Part shown: positions 46,629 through 59,365 of the stretch, in pieces
Numbering within the stretch: position 1 is the first letter of the stretch
How the letters are laid out: every line of letters begins with the position of its first letter
Source: Talinum fruticosum
Taxonomy: Eukaryota; Streptophyta; Magnoliopsida; Caryophyllales; Talinaceae
Assembly: GCA_021018815.1 (NCBI GenBank)
Contig: JAITYX010000028.1
Coordinates: 1,674,001-1,738,000, forward strand
Length of the DNA: 64,000 nucleotides
Direction: 5' to 3'
Notes under the pieces: generated by a model
The model's database searches: none
The model's input: only the letters and a program-made list of their open reading frames with translations
Told to the model about the DNA's origin: nothing
Program-made: the position numbers and the translations under genes

Positions 46629-46842
46629 CTGTAGAAGCCTAAACAAGAGTTCTTCAAGAGGGACAGAACATGTAAATTCTCATTTCCTTATAATTTAACT
46701 TTGACTAAAAACTCTAGTTGTTTTGAGCATGGAAGCAAGGAGCACATAGTCAAGGACTGTCCAAAGAGGAGAAAGGATAGAAAGAAGAAGAAGGCTATGG
46801 TAGCCACCTGGAGTGATGAGGAATTAGAAGAAGATGATGACA
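46629..46842 (+). pseudogene. C1 gag, middle part with zinc knuckle
   Basis: Continues from 28632. It encodes SSCFEHGSKEHIVKDCPKRR (46713-46772), a CCHC knuckle whose second cysteine is His, then a Lys-rich stretch and the acidic ELEEDDDID. It is cut by the C4 solo LTR. Confidence 0.85.
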
Positions 46843-46847
46843 TAGAT
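46843..46847. repeat. Target site duplication TAGAT (left) of C4
   Basis: Recurs at 61902-61906. Confidence 0.9.
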
Positions 46848-47318
46848 TGAAGGTTTGCTCTTCGAGAGTCTTAGTCACCCTAGAGGGGGAGGGGGTGAAT
46901 AAGGTGATGAGGAAATTTTAACAAACTTTGAAGATTTATGCTTGAAAAGAATAATCAAGACAGTATGAGTCTAGATTGGACTCGGAAAAGGTGTAAACTT
47001 AGATATACGTGGAAACCCTCTTGGGGCGGAAAACCACGGCCGGTGCTAGTCCAAGCACCTAGTCAAATCCACTATTTTGAATCCACAAAATACAGTAGAC
47101 TAAGTCAACCAGAATTGCTCCCTTAAACAATTCCTTCTAGAGTTTTCCTAGATTTAAAAATTCCCTTATCCGATCCGGTACTTCCTAACTGTGATAACCT
47201 TTACAACTAGGGACAACCGAGCTAAGTTAACCCTTACAAGACACGATCAAGGGACCTTACTCGGAAAGTAAGAAAGAATATGTAACTGATTACAAGACTT
47301 TACAACTTAGAAAGTGTG

Positions 47319-47323
47319 AATAC
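47319..47323. repeat. Target site duplication AATAC (left) of C3
   Basis: Recurs at 60918-60922 directly after the other C3 LTR. Confidence 0.9.
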
Positions 47324-48867
47324 CGAAGGTTTGCTCAGGGAGAGACTAAGTCACCCTAGAGGGGGTGAATAGGGTGGTGGAAGATTTTTTCGAAAAACAA
47401 ACTCTTTTAAACAAAGTGCAAACAGAAGCGATTCTCGAGTCTATATTGGGGTCGAAAAGTATGAACTCATAATACGAGTGAAGAGTAAAGAAGCGATTAA
47501 ACCGAAACTTTGAGTCCTGTCCGAGTCTACAATGTACTCAGAAAATGGAAATAGAGAAAGTACGTGGAAACCCTCCAGGGCGGAAAACCACGGACCGTGC
47601 TAATCCAAGCATGAAGTCAAATCCAATATTTTGAGTCCACAAAATACAGTAGACTGACCGAACCCCGAGTTGCTCCCTTAAACAACTCTTTACAAGTTTT
47701 TCCTAGAATCGAAATTCCCTTATCCGATCTAATACTTCCTAACCGAGGTAACCCTTACAGTTAGGGACAATCGAGCTGAGTTAATTCTTACAGCTCGGTC
47801 AAGGGACCTTACTTAGAGAGTAAGAAAGAAAGTGTTTGTAACTAAGTACAAGACCTTACAACTCGGAATATAACGAATTATAGACTGGGAGTTGTAAGTA
47901 AAAGATTGAGAATGAATACAAAGACTTTTGATCAAGTATGTGTATTAACAATAGGTTCGGCAATCTTCAAGTCTTGAGAGTTGGCTTCCTTTTATAGATG
48001 ACCAAGCAGCTTAGCCGTTGTGTCCATCTTCCGACAAGAAGTTCCTTTATGACCGTTGTGTAGGATTTTCCGAGTCACTCGGAAAATATCCGTTGATATG
48101 TGAACGTTAGACAACGACTCTTGACTCCTTGATAGTGCCTAAAACCACTAGCGGTGTCTTCGAAGTAAGTTGGAAACCACCGTTGAGCTTAGTGTTGCAA
48201 ATTTTCATTTTTGGAAACAGACAACCCCGACACGATTGTCCGAGGCTAGGTCGGAGGTGGAAAAAGCCTTGTCTGCTGGTGATTTGACGTTTTGAAGCGA
48301 GGTTACTTTTGTATTTCAAATATAGGATAGCCTCGTTTGAATCACCTACAAAACTAAATCAATTTGGTTCTCAAAGTATAAAATACTTTGGTCCAAGATT
48401 AGACACAGATAATGATATAATTATGATAATTAATTTACTAATTATCTAAGTCAAAAAAGGAATGGAATTTTCTGAATCTAATATTCATGATAGTCAAAAT
48501 TCCATCCGAGTCGATAAATCAAGTCAAATATGAAATATCGGAATAGACAGAATTGATCCGGACTAAATATAATTCAAACTGAAATATCGTAGTCGAGTGC
48601 GTAAGAGATAGTGTTTGAATCATGCGATATGTCCGAGTGTTAAGTGACTCGAACCGATTGAAACATGCAGAGATGAGTTCGAGTCACACGAGTCATGCAT
48701 AAATGCATGAGAAAATTTCTATAACACTCGAGAGAAAGTACCATATCACTTAGAAAAGTTTCTAAGACACAAAGAATGACTTGGAATCAAAACTTTATAA
48801 GTGAGAAATCTTATACCGAATTCCCTAGATAGAACTCGAAAGGTGAGATGTAAGGTCCGAGTCTTCA
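47324..48867 (-). repeat. C3 3' LTR
   Basis: Plus-strand start CGAAGGTTTGCTC (TG mutated to CG), end GGTCCGAGTCTTCA. Partner of 59366-60917. Confidence 0.9.
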
Positions 48868-48882
48868 ATCTCCCCCTTTTTA
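48868..48882 (-). promoter_or_regulatory. C3 polypurine tract
   Basis: On the minus strand TAAAAAGGGGGAGAT immediately before the 3' LTR. Confidence 0.85.
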
Positions 48883-49276
48883 TGAAAGGCATTCCATACT
48901 TAAACAGAAAATTTGTTAGTGATAATATATAGAGTCCGTAATCTCGCTCGGAAAAGAAACTTAAATTCTCATAGATATCGGAGCAAGAAAGAGATGTAGA
49001 ACAATAATTGTTAATGATGCTTAGCAATAAGACATATTAGATAGAAACTCGAAGTGCTTTCATTTAACATTGTACTCAGAAAAATGCATAATTTCATTAA
49101 ATTAGAAAAAATATGTACAGAGGTGAGAGAGAAAAACTCCCTCTAGACAAGACAACAAATTTTCTAGTTATTCTCCCCCTTGCCTTTCAGCAAAAAACAA
49201 AAAAATTGGAAGAATACAGGAAATACAAGTTTGATGTCCGGACAAAAAAGTACAAAAAAGTTAAAAGAAGATGAAA

Positions 49277-50547
49277 TTAAGAAGGAGAAGGGTGTATCCG
49301 AGCGGAGGAGGAAGGACGAGCGGTGCGCTGGCGCCGATAAGATCTTAACGATGTGCTTGAGCGCGGCGGAGGGAGGATAGGGATCTCTAGCATAGACTCG
49401 GCTCCGAGTGGCTGACCCAGAATGAGGGGATCTAGAGGTTCTTCCTCCCGTAGCTCGGCAGCTGGAGGGGACTGCTCGGTCCGACCCGCTGCCGATTGTC
49501 CTTGTGCAGCAAGGTCTTCCGACCCACTTAGACTCGCCTGTCCGAGCTGAGTACTTCCAATTGAGCTTGAGGGAGCACTTGTTCCCTCGGTTGTTGCTCC
49601 TTGTTGTTCCTTTTGTTCCTCCCCTTGGCCGGAAGGATCCGCCTCAGCCGCAGGCTCCTCGACTTCGCTTCTTCTCGATCTTCTTCTTCTTCTTCGTCGC
49701 CTCTTTCTAAGGAGGCCTTAGCCGGGCTCGAAGACTCTTCCGATGTTTCTAAGTCGTGTGGATCCCGAGCGGCCTTGGACCGTCTCTCTTGAAGAAGCTC
49801 TATTAGCTCCCTCTCGCTCCTTGACGAGGGGCTTCATCTCAATGAGCATGTTCTCGCTGCTCTCGGATTTGAGACTAGGCAGTTTTCTCGGTTTATGGTC
49901 ATAGACCGATAGACAGTCTTGAGTGACCGGAGTATGTCCTTGAATTCCAAGGACACAGAGCTGATTTTGTCCATGAAGGTGGAGGACAAAATGGAGGTGA
50001 GAGATTTAGAGGCACTCGAGGTGGAAGCACCACCAGGTGGGGCAAGAAGAGAAAGGGGGTTTCTTTCTCGAGTCCGAGAGGAGCTCGGCTCGAGCTATGT
50101 ATCCGGATACCGAGTTCGGTCTCCTCGTACTCGTACCCTGAAGTTCCTTTTTGCCGACAACAACGCCAGACCTCGAAACAGCGTTTGGGTATGAGGGAAG
50201 AGGAACTTTGAATTGTTTAAAAACAAGGGTGAGAAGAGACCGAAAGGGAGAGGGGTGTTCTTCTTGTTTTGGAGTTGAGCTGGCACAGCTGCCATTTGCT
50301 CAATGATGGAGGGAAAGAGGTCTACTTCGTAGCCCTCAAGAATGTCAAAGAGAGCTTTGAGGTGTTTGGAGTTGGGGTTCTCCTTACTAGAGTGCTAAGA
50401 GAAAAAGGTTCTCATCAACAAGAAGCACGGAAGACGTGCTTCTAACCTTAGCCGAGTCACGTAAAAATTCTTGCGTGACCCGGGGAACTCTTTGGCATAT
50501 TTTTCAAAGAAGTCGTCAGCGACTTCAGTGAAAGGAATTGGATTGTT
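49277..50547 (-). pseudogene. C3 additional ORF, C-terminal part
   Basis: Continues from 53310 across the F2 solo LTR. The minus strand encodes EVADDFFEKYAKEFPGSRKN (about 50530-50470), then KALFDILEGYEVDLFPSIIE (about 50360-50300), conserved with C2 41400-41470, then LPFGLFSPLF. The tail is Glu, Gln, Ser and Pro rich (TEGTSAPSSSIGSTQLGQAS near 49600-49540), ending with a stop at 49277-49279. Some frameshifts are present. The pattern fits the putative plant transposon protein domain plus a low-complexity tail; the role in the element is unknown. Confidence 0.65.
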
Positions 50548-50552
50548 GTTGA
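50548..50552. repeat. Target site duplication GTTGA (left) of F2 solo LTR
   Basis: Pairs with GTTCA at 53310-53314, four of five bases matching. Confidence 0.65.
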
Positions 50553-53309
50553 TGTAACAACCCGACCCTAAATCACATTATTTATTTTAAATCACATTAT
50601 TTATTTTATTAATTACACTATTTATATAATTGAGCGCGTGCACTTCAATTCGATATTTTGTATTTACATTATCCTTATACATGTGTTATGCAGCTACGAC
50701 GACGAGTGGCCCCAATAAAAATCTCATAATAAGATTATAATTTGTGAACATCATTATTAAAATAAAATTAAAAGTAACAATAAAAGAAAACAAAACAAGT
50801 AAATAAATAAATTAATTAAAATCAAATCAAAATAATCAAATAAAATAATCAAATCAGATTTTTCTAAGGAAAAATCCGGAAAAGGAACTATCTCGGAATT
50901 TATGAAAAAAAAAAAGAGAGAGAGGCGGTTAAACCAAAATAAACGGACAATTTCAATTCAACCTCCTCACTTGCCTCCCTCCTCTGCTCCTCCCGTTCCC
51001 TTGCCTCTCGCCATCCCCGCTTCTTCTTCCCTATTGACGCCTTCTCCGGCCACCATCGCCGGCGACGCTGGCGGGAGACTCGCGCCGGCCGTCCCTCATC
51101 GCTCCCTCGTCTCGCATCCTCCCTCTCTCGCGCTCTCGCTGCCCCTCCCTTCCTCCCGACTAGGCGCTGCGGGACTCCTCTGCCGCGGCTCGCTGGCGGC
51201 CAACCCCAGCCTGTAGCGGCCGCCGGAGTCTGTCGCCGCCTCGCCAAGTTGTTGCCGATGCAGCCGCCGGCCACCCTTTCCCTCTCACTCCCTCCCGCGC
51301 TCTCGCTTTTCATCTCTCTCGCCGCGGGGTCCTACTCGACTCCTCTACCGCAGCCCACTCGGAGACCAGCCGCCGGTTGCGGCCGCCGCAAGCCCTTGCC
51401 CATGCTCGCCGGTCCGCCGAAATGTAGGAGTACCCTTCACCACTCCACCTCTCCTTGGACTCCGTCTCCGAGTTTTGAAGGTAAAATCCCAAATCCTATA
51501 TTGCACACTTTGTTATTTACCTAGTGATTGTAATCATAAATTGAATTATATGATCTAAGAATATGTTTGTGGAGTGAATTTAAGGATTAATTTGGGAGGA
51601 CTCAAATTGGTATGGGTGATTCAGGTTTGGTACTTTGGTGTACTGATTATGTATGAGTGTGAACGAATGTGATTCATTTTGAGAAACTACGATTTAGTGA
51701 ACGAGGTTAGGGATGTTTGGTTATAAAAGCTGAGTAATTTTGAGGGATTTGTTATACTTTGGGAATGATTATATCAATTAAACGAAAAGGGAACATGCAT
51801 GTAGAACTTGAAATCGGTGATGTGAAAATGTAGAGGTGTGCAGAAAACTTGGAGCATTAAGTTGCCTAATGGTGATTGTCAATGTGAATTTTGTTGTGAG
51901 AATAATGCTCATGACCTTAAAATTAGGAAATGTATGAAATTGGAGCAATTTGGTTAATTATGGAACCTTCTCGTAGGAAGACATTTGATGGATTAATCAA
52001 CTCGCCTAACTATGAGTCTTGAATGCAGGAAAGGGGAAGTGAAGAATAAATTAGGAATAAGTGTTTGTTAGGTATATCTATATATATAGACACCATTGTC
52101 AATCCAAGTCGGCTAACGGATTGAGTTTCGTCAAAACAATCGAGTATTTAGTCAACTTAATTAACTTCTCTAATTAATATAAATTGTATTCAATAATTGA
52201 AACGGAATCAACGTAGTAAAGCTGAGTAATACAAACATTAGTTAATCAATTTACATACGAATATAGGAAATGAAATAAATTGTTAAAGCTTATACAAATT
52301 CAAGCATTAAAACTCAAGAAAACATTATTAACCCTAGAAATCCATCTTAAATAGAACAGAGGCCACTTCAGTTGCCGAATAGCCGGTGACTCAAATTTAC
52401 GCAAAAGGGAGAAACAAATATTCTTAATTCGAGTACGTTCATTGCTCGTACCTTTCGAAAACTCACATGTTTCATCAAATCCCAACATTTCTCATATATG
52501 CAATTAATAATGAATCATTTACAAGGCAAGTTTTGCCACCTAATTAAGTGGTCCCCGCCCAATTATCAATTACCAAGGGCTTAGGCCCGCCAATTATACC
52601 GCGCGCGGCGTCAACTCGGGTTATCGATCGGCCTGGGGTGACACTGTTCAACGATCGTATCAATTACCAAGGGGTTCCACTTTCGGATAATAACCGGCAA
52701 GCAATTTTACTTATATTCTCTCCCCCGATTTCAAACTAAAATGAATTGAAATGCGCGCGCTCAATCAAAATATTCTTCAAGTTGTTTTACGATGCAGGAA
52801 TGTTCGATGCGAGTTTCGACTCATTCTTCAAAATATTTTACTTGTTTTTGTTTTAGGAAGTAGCATTGGGGAACTATCAACCACTTACCAAGTCCGACAA
52901 AGGCGGACCTTAGTCAGCCACGTTGCATCCGCAATTCTCAAGGTGCATAGACGCTCATAGTGATTTTACCCTCAACCGGGGTTTAGGTATGACCTTGGGA
53001 ATTGTTGTACGTTGTATATTATCTTGTGGAATAGACAAAGGTCTAGGTTGTATAAACATTGTGTTGCTAAACCAAGAAACCGCATTTTGGGATAACCTAA
53101 CTACTTGGGTAATAAGTAATTACTCCTAACAGGATCATTGGAAATATAACAATGGATGCACCAATTGTATTTCATTTTATTTCAATTATTTAGCCTTGTC
53201 CTATTTTTCGAGACGGCGGTAACGTCTTCAATCGGTACCTTCCGCTGCGACCTTACGTATTAGTCTCTAATGAAGGGATTATTAAGTAATGGTGATTGGG
53301 GGCGTTACG
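50553..53309 (+). mobile_element. Chromovirus family F2 solo LTR
   Basis: Begins TGTAACAACCCGACCC, ends GGGGGCGTTACG (CA mutated to CG), 2757 bp. Inverse homologue of 34662-37521, including a GC-rich block (50945-51430) and an AACGGATTGAG segment near 52110. It has no internal region and splits the additional ORF of C3, giving the fourth nesting level. Confidence 0.85.
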
Positions 53310-53660
53310 GTTCAGGAAGAGAGAAGTGACCTTGAACGGACGATGAAGAAGAGAGGTGTTTATACGGACTGTGATATTCGAACCCCGGAGGTTAGGACAC
53401 CTTCGGAGCTGGTGAGATGAGTGTAAAACTCGGATACGAGTTCGGGGTAGATGAACTCGCTGAAACAAAGAAAGTTATAGACCCTGAGTTGTTTGAATGT
53501 GGGGCAACCACGAGAATTTGGTGGTTGGAAAGAACTTATCATCCAGCACAAGATGCTGTGTGACAACGAGTTTAGAGGTTGAAGGGCCTTCTTGACTTTT
53601 GGTTAGAGGTTTCTTTGTGGCAGAGCCAAGAAAGTCAGGGTGAGAACCTCTTTTAGTCAT
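53310..53660 (-). pseudogene. C3 additional ORF, N-terminal part
   Basis: Minus-strand start at 53660 (MTKRGSHPDFLGSATKKPLT), then LDDKFFPTTKFSWLPHIQTT, a frame change, and SEFIYPELVSEFYTHLTSSE (about 53480-53400), which matches the LVxEFY core of the putative plant transposon protein domain. The reading is cut at 53309 by the F2 solo LTR and resumes at 50547. Without the insertion the ORF would be about 540 codons. Confidence 0.7.
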
Positions 53661-53902
53661 CTTTGAGAGAAAAAGAGAGAGTAGAAAGGCTTGAGAGAAA
53701 TGAGAAGAGAAGAACTCGAAGAAAGTAAAAGTAAAAAGAGTAGAAGAAGGAGATGAGAGCAAGTGAGCTTACTTGAGATGATCTTAACGAAGCTTGAAGT
53801 AACTAGAAATCGCTGTAGACGCAGAGAGATTGTGCGTGAAGTTTTGATTTCGAGAGAGAGAGTAAGTGAAAAGTGAAGTAACAAAATGAAGGAGAATAGT
53901 CG

Positions 53903-53912
53903 CTATTTATAG
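53903..53912 (-). promoter_or_regulatory. Putative internal promoter (TATA) for the C3 additional ORF
   Basis: On the minus strand CTATAAATAG lies about 243 bp upstream of the ORF start, with a CTCTCTCTCTCGAAATC leader between them. The matching element in C2 is at 40718. Confidence 0.55.
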
Positions 53913-54309
53913 GGAAAATAATCGTCCTTCAATATCCGTTCGACTCGGCTCTTTCATCAGTCACCTCGGACCGGTGTGACGATTCTCTCCTTCAACGGTT
54001 AGAATTCTAGTGGTTTGCCTTCCAACGGCTAGTTGTCCGATGACAGTGAGCGAGAGAGAGAAAAAAATTTAAAAAAAAATTCTAAAATTCTCCATTTATC
54101 TAGAGATGATTTCGGAAAAGTGATGCCCATACTTCTCAACGTCCGAGTCGACTCAGCTCGGTTTCGAGTGACTCGAAACCGGACGTAAATAATAACTATC
54201 GGCTCAATATCACTAAGTCAATTGAGCTGATGGTTACTAAAGAATTCTAAACACATAATCACATAATCATGCAAAGAAATTTTTACAAAGAAAGCACATA
54301 ATTATGCAT

Positions 54310-54990
54310 TTAACATACCAAGCTCATTCCTAATAAAACAAAACTGATCCTCACTAAGAGGCTTAGTAAAGATATCAGCTAATTGAAGATTAGTAGGAAT
54401 GAATTCAAGTTCAATATCACCTTTCTCAGAATGATCTCTTAAGAAATGATTCCTGACCTCAATATGTTTTGTCTTTGAGTGCTTGAATCTGGATTTTTGG
54501 TGATGCTAATTGCACTCGATTGTCGCACTTGATTGGAATTGATTTGAAGGTAAGTCCAAGATCTCTCAAGTGTTGCTTTATCCACAAGATCTCGAGTGCA
54601 GCATGCTCCTGCTGCAATATACTCAGCCTCAGCAGTTGATAGAGCTACTGAGTTTTGCTTCTTTGAGTGCCAAGATATTAGGGAATTACCCAGAAATTGG
54701 CATGCTCCTCTGAAGTGCTCTTTCTATCAACCTTGTATCCAGCGTAATCGGCATCTCGAGTATCCAGGTGAGAGTCGGTTCTTAGTCTCTTGAGTACCAC
54801 GGACCTAGATTCCGAGTCCCTACAAGATATCTAAATATTCTCTTCACCGCAGCGAGATGTGATTCTTTTGGATTAGCTTGAAATCTTGCACGAAGATAGA
54901 CACTCGAACATTATGTCTGGTCTATTTGAAGTAAGATATAACAAAGATCCAATCATACCTCAATAGAGTTTCGATCTATTGTTTTACCTT
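54310..54990 (-). pseudogene. C3 RNase H
   Basis: Minus-strand segments with stops correspond to the copia RNase H: an STAEAEYIAAGAC-type motif around 54640-54600, followed by an LGL.FKSIPIKCD-type segment (about 54560-54520) and the C-terminal LAD.FTKPLSE-type motif (about 54390-54355). It removes RNA from the RNA-DNA hybrid. Confidence 0.75.
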
Positions 54991-55001
54991 CCTCGTCCGA
55001 G

Positions 55002-55800
55002 TCAAGTTTTATGCTCGCTGCTCATAGGTGTAGCTACGTGCTTTGCGTCTAGGAGATTATATTTTTTCAGCAGCTCCTTAGTGTACTTTGATTGTTGAGC
55101 ATAGATTCCATCTTTGTCTTGCTTGATTTGTAGACCAAGGATGAAATTGAGTTCTCCCATCATACTCATTTGAAATTCTGTCTCATTAACTCGGAAAAGT
55201 CTCGACACAGAATTTCATTAGTAGCTCAAAAAATTATATCATCAACATAAATCCGAGCAATGAGGAAATCTTTCCCCTTGGTTTTTATAAAGAGAGTCTT
55301 GTCGATCTGACCTCTTCTAAAATCATTTTGAACCAAGAAATTTCTTAGTCTTTCATACCAAGCTCCGGGAGCTTGTTTAAGACCATAAAGCGGTTTTTGA
55401 AGTTTGAAAACATGATTTGGAAATTATGAGTTTTGAAATCCAGGAGGTTGTTCAACATAGACTTCCTCTTCAATAAAACCATTAAGAAACGCACACTTAA
55501 CATCCATTTGATATAACTTAATATTCATGCTCGATGCGAATGCCAATAGGATTCTAATGACTTCAATTCGGCAACAGGTGCAAAGGTTTCCCCACAATCA
55601 ATCCCTTCTTGTTGATTGTAACCTTAAGCCACAAGTCTAGCCTTGTTTCGACTACCAACTTACCTTCATCCAGTTTGTTCTTGAAAACCCATTTGGTTCC
55701 TATGACTGGGTGGTCGAAGGTCATTTGGTCAAAGTCCGGACTTGGTTTCTTTCGAATTGATTGAGTTCCTCTTGCATGGCCTCTACCCATTCAGGTTCAT
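55002..55800 (-). pseudogene. C3 reverse transcriptase
   Basis: GTKWVFKNKLDEGKLVV (55700 down) and MSMMGELNFILGLQIKQDKD (about 55170-55110) are copia RT landmarks. The catalytic IYVDDIIF motif is intact on the minus strand near 55252-55229, unlike C2, although a stop (TGA) follows it. Several frameshifts lie between 55560 and 55330. Confidence 0.88.
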
Positions 55801-56029
55801 TTAGGGCCTCTAGTGCATTTTTGGGTTCAGTTAATGAAATGAATGCACTAAATGCACATAGATTCTGAAGAGAGGAACGAGTTCTTACCCCACTTGTTGA
55901 TATCGGATAATATGTTTTCTAGTGGGTGACTAGAAGCATACTTGAAAGCTTTACCTGTTCTCCGATTTACAAGATTCGTAGGCTGAATTGCTTGCTCTTT
56001 AGAAGCTTGTTCTAAGTGATTAGTTTGCT

Positions 56030-57100
56030 CTTCAACGATTCTGAGTGGATCCTTGAGTTGTCTCATTTTGAGTCACTTCGTTCCGAGTGACTTCATTCTG
56101 AGTTGGTTGAGTTTGAGTCTTTGTAGACTCAATCTTATCATCATCTTCTTTGCTAAGTTTCGGATCCGAGAACGATGACTCGCTAGGTTTTTCCTGTTCA
56201 ATCTCATCAAACACAACGTGGATACTTTCTTCCACTTCGTTAGTTCTTTTATTGAAAATGCGATAAGCTTTACTATGAGATGAATAACCCGAGAAAATAC
56301 CTTCATCCGACCGAGCATCAAACTTGGTCGGGTAATCCTTACCATTGTTATGAACAAAACATTTGCATCCAAAAGGCTTGAAATAGGAAATATTAGGTTT
56401 CTTGCCTTTGTAGAGCTCGTATGGTGTTTTATTCGAGTATGGGTTTGATGAGGCACCTATTCAAAGTATAGTTGGTCTGTGTTGATCGCCTCGGCCTGAA
56501 ATAGTAGGGTAGATTATGCTCAATCATCATGGTCCTAGCTATTTCTTCAAGAGTTCTGTTCTTTTTCTCCACTACTCCATTCTATTGAGGAGTTCTTGGT
56601 ACTGAGAAGTTGTGAGAGATACCATTCTTATCAGAAAACTCTAAGAATTCTGAGTCGTCGAACTCTCTTCCATGGTCGGTTCAAATTCTCCGGATCCGAG
56701 TTTGAGACTCAACTTGAATTTTTCTGCAGAGCTTGCTGAACTCCTTGAATGCTTCATCTTTGTGCTTAAGAAAACACACGGAGGTAAATCGTGAATAATC
56801 ATCAATAATAACAAATACATATGATTTACCTCCGAGGCTCTTAACCGGGATTTCACCACATAAATCCATATGCAGCAGTTCAAGCACTTTGGATGTGGAA
56901 ACTGTGTTCGGTGATTTGAATGATGATTTGACTTGTTTCCCTCTTGTGCAAGCTTCACAAACTCTATCTTTCTTGAAAGCACAGTTAGGCAAACCTCTAA
57001 CTAAACCATGAGATGCTAATTTCTTAATAGTATGCATGCTAACATGGCCTAATCTATGATGCCATTTCCATGAATCATCATGAAGTGATGCTTTTAAACA
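56030..57100 (-). pseudogene. C3 pre-integrase domain and integrase
   Basis: The minus strand at 57037-56681 is open: MHTIKKLASHGLVRGLPNCA, VCEACTRGKQVKSSFK, then the integrase core ELLHMDLCGEIPVKSLGGKS and FVIIDDYSRFT. A stop and frameshift separate the last catalytic Glu segment (KNRTLEE-type, about 56570-56530). The C-terminal EESIHVVFDEIEQEKPSES (56232 down) is open to 56032. Confidence 0.9.
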
Positions 57101-57429
57101 AGATAAGTTCGACTAGGGTTAGAGAGAGGAATAATGTAAGTGTTACCTGATCTCTTACTTGAGAGTTTGATCGCCTTGGTGGAGACATCGGAAATGTAAC
57201 ATTTGTTTTGAGTGAATCTTACCTCTTGACCTTTATCACATAATTGAGAGATGCTTGAGCGGATTGTACTTTAATCCTTTGACAAAGTAAACCGGGCTGA
57301 CCAGATTGCTTCCCTTTCCAATCTTGCCTATCCTAATTATCTTGCCTTTGCTTGTCATCTCCAAAAGTGACTTTTCCACCTTTGTACTCCTCTAACTCGG
57401 AAAATAGTCCCGAGTCTCCTAACATATGG

Positions 57430-59306
57430 CGTGAGCATCCAGTATCAAGGTACCAATGTCCTTTTGATCTTTTTGAGTGACCTGCAAAGCAGACACAAGT
57501 GAACCCTTCGCACTTCCTCTAACGAACCCGAGTAACACTCTTTACTTGTGGTCCTTTTCGAGGAAGAAGGTTTTTCGGAACCCAGGTTTGAATGACTTGG
57601 GCTTAGTCGATTCCGAGTCTTCCGTTTAGAGAACCGAGTCCGTGTCTCTTTCTTTTGAAAGGTTTTTCTTTTTGAAAACAATGGGAGATGGTTTCCTCCT
57701 ATAAACTAGTCCGGGCTCAGGCCTTCTTTCATTCTCGTGAATGGGAGCTTGCTCAGCTTTCCTGAACTTTACAGTTCTAGAATCTTTCTTGAAAAGTTAT
57801 AAGTAGGAATTGGATTCCTTCTCTTTGTTAAAACCAAGACCTTTTCTGAAGGAGACACATTGAGATCCTAAGAGCATGTCAAGGTTTTTCTAACCTTGAG
57901 TAAATTTTAAAACAAGATCTTCGAGACTCATTGAGCTTTTGCTTTAGTTGCTCATTTTCTTTTCGAGTAACTCGGACTCAATCTCATTGATTTGAGCACT
58001 AGTCTTGAGTTCTCCGAGTGTGAGTCTCGGTTTTCCAATTCATTTTTTAAAGATATGCTCTCGGAGGAAATTGACTCAAGTTGTTCTTTAAAATGAGAGG
58101 AATCGGAATTGGACTTTTCTTCCAAAGTGAAAATATACTTAGCTAAATCAACTTTGGAGAATTTGAGAAAGTACTCAATTACCTCTTGAGGATTAGATTC
58201 CTCATTGTCCGATTGATCCGAGTCCGACTCTGTTTTGCTTCGAGTCAGAAAGTGCCATAAGATATTTTGAGTCATCCGAGTCCTCGTCATCTTCCGATGA
58301 GTCCTCGTCACTCCATGTGGCCATCATAGCCTTTTTCTTCTTTCTGTCTCGTTTTCTCTTTGGACAGTCTTTGACTATGTGTTCCTTGCTGCCACATTCA
58401 AAGTATCCGAGTTCTTAGTCAAAGGTAACTTTGAAGGAGAAGAGTATTTACCTTTCCTATCCTTCTTGTCTTTCTTATAGAACTCTTCTTTTGGCTTCTT
58501 GTCCCATCTCTTGTGCTTCATCATTCTCTTGAAGCCTCTAGCAATTAGTGCCATGGGATCCTCTTCGAGTCGGAGGAGCTCGGATCTTCTTCTCTGGTTT
58601 ACGAGGCTTTCAGCGCAATGTTCTTTTTGGTGTCGACCTCTGCATCTTCCTCATCCAGGTGAATCTCATAGGTGAGAAGTTTCCCAATGAGTTCGTCCGG
58701 CTTTAGTAGAGATAAGTTCCGAGCCTCTTCGATAGCTGTCACCTTGGGACCCCATCTTTTCTTGGGTAGGCTTACGAGTATCTTTCCGCACATTTCCTAG
58801 TGGGAGATCTTTTTACCCAGTGATTTGAGATTATTGGTAATCTCTATAAATCGAATAACATCCGAGTGATGTTTTCTTACGGCTCCATCTTGAATAGCTC
58901 ATATTTGTGAAGATATTGACTTATCTTCGCTTGTCTAACCTAGCTTGTACCTTTATAAGTGTTGACCGAGTGTGTCCCACACTTCTTTGGTTGTGTCACG
59001 AGCGGACATTTGGTTGTATTCTTACGAGCTGATGGCACACATAAGAATGTTCATAGCCTTGAAGTTCTTTCTGAACTTTTCAGCTTCATCAGCTGTGAAC
59101 TCGCCTTGACCTTAGGCACGAGTCTTGTTTCTACAGTCTTCATAGGAGTATAGTTTCCTTGTTGTATGATGTTCCGGACATCTTCATCATGATGCAGGAG
59201 GAAACATTCCATGAGTTTCTTCCAGTGCACGAAGTTGGATCCTTTGAACTTTGGTGGTCTCGCTGCAAGATCTTCCTTCATCGAACTCTCCGTTGTTCCG
59301 AGCCAT
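57430..59306 (-). pseudogene. C3 gag and protease region
   Basis: Minus-strand start at 59306: MARNNGEFDEGRSC, then a one-base shift into MKEDLAARPPKFKGSNFVHW (59281 down). Further pieces are KRWGPKVTAIEEARNLSLLK (58760 down), a zinc knuckle YFECGSKEHIVKDCPKRKRD (about 58405-58345) with its first cysteine lost, an acidic serine-rich segment and a coiled coil (58311-57952). The region 57430-57100 before the pre-integrase domain would hold the protease, but no DTGA-type motif was confidently read. Confidence 0.8.
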
Positions 59307-59351
59307 TTGATCTTTAGACCTTTGGATGGTTAGATCCTTTTTGAAAGGATA

Positions 59352-59363
59352 GGCTCGATACAA
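59352..59363 (-). promoter_or_regulatory. C3 primer binding site (mutated)
   Basis: The plus strand reads GGCTCGATACAA, the complement of TTGTATCGAGCC, one base from the TGGTATCGAGCC of C2. Confidence 0.7.
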
Positions 59364-59365
59364 AT

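Noticed and set aside
50900..51524. ORFs of 137, 104 and 91 residues
   Set aside because: Same GC-rich F2 LTR block as above; no recognisable domain.
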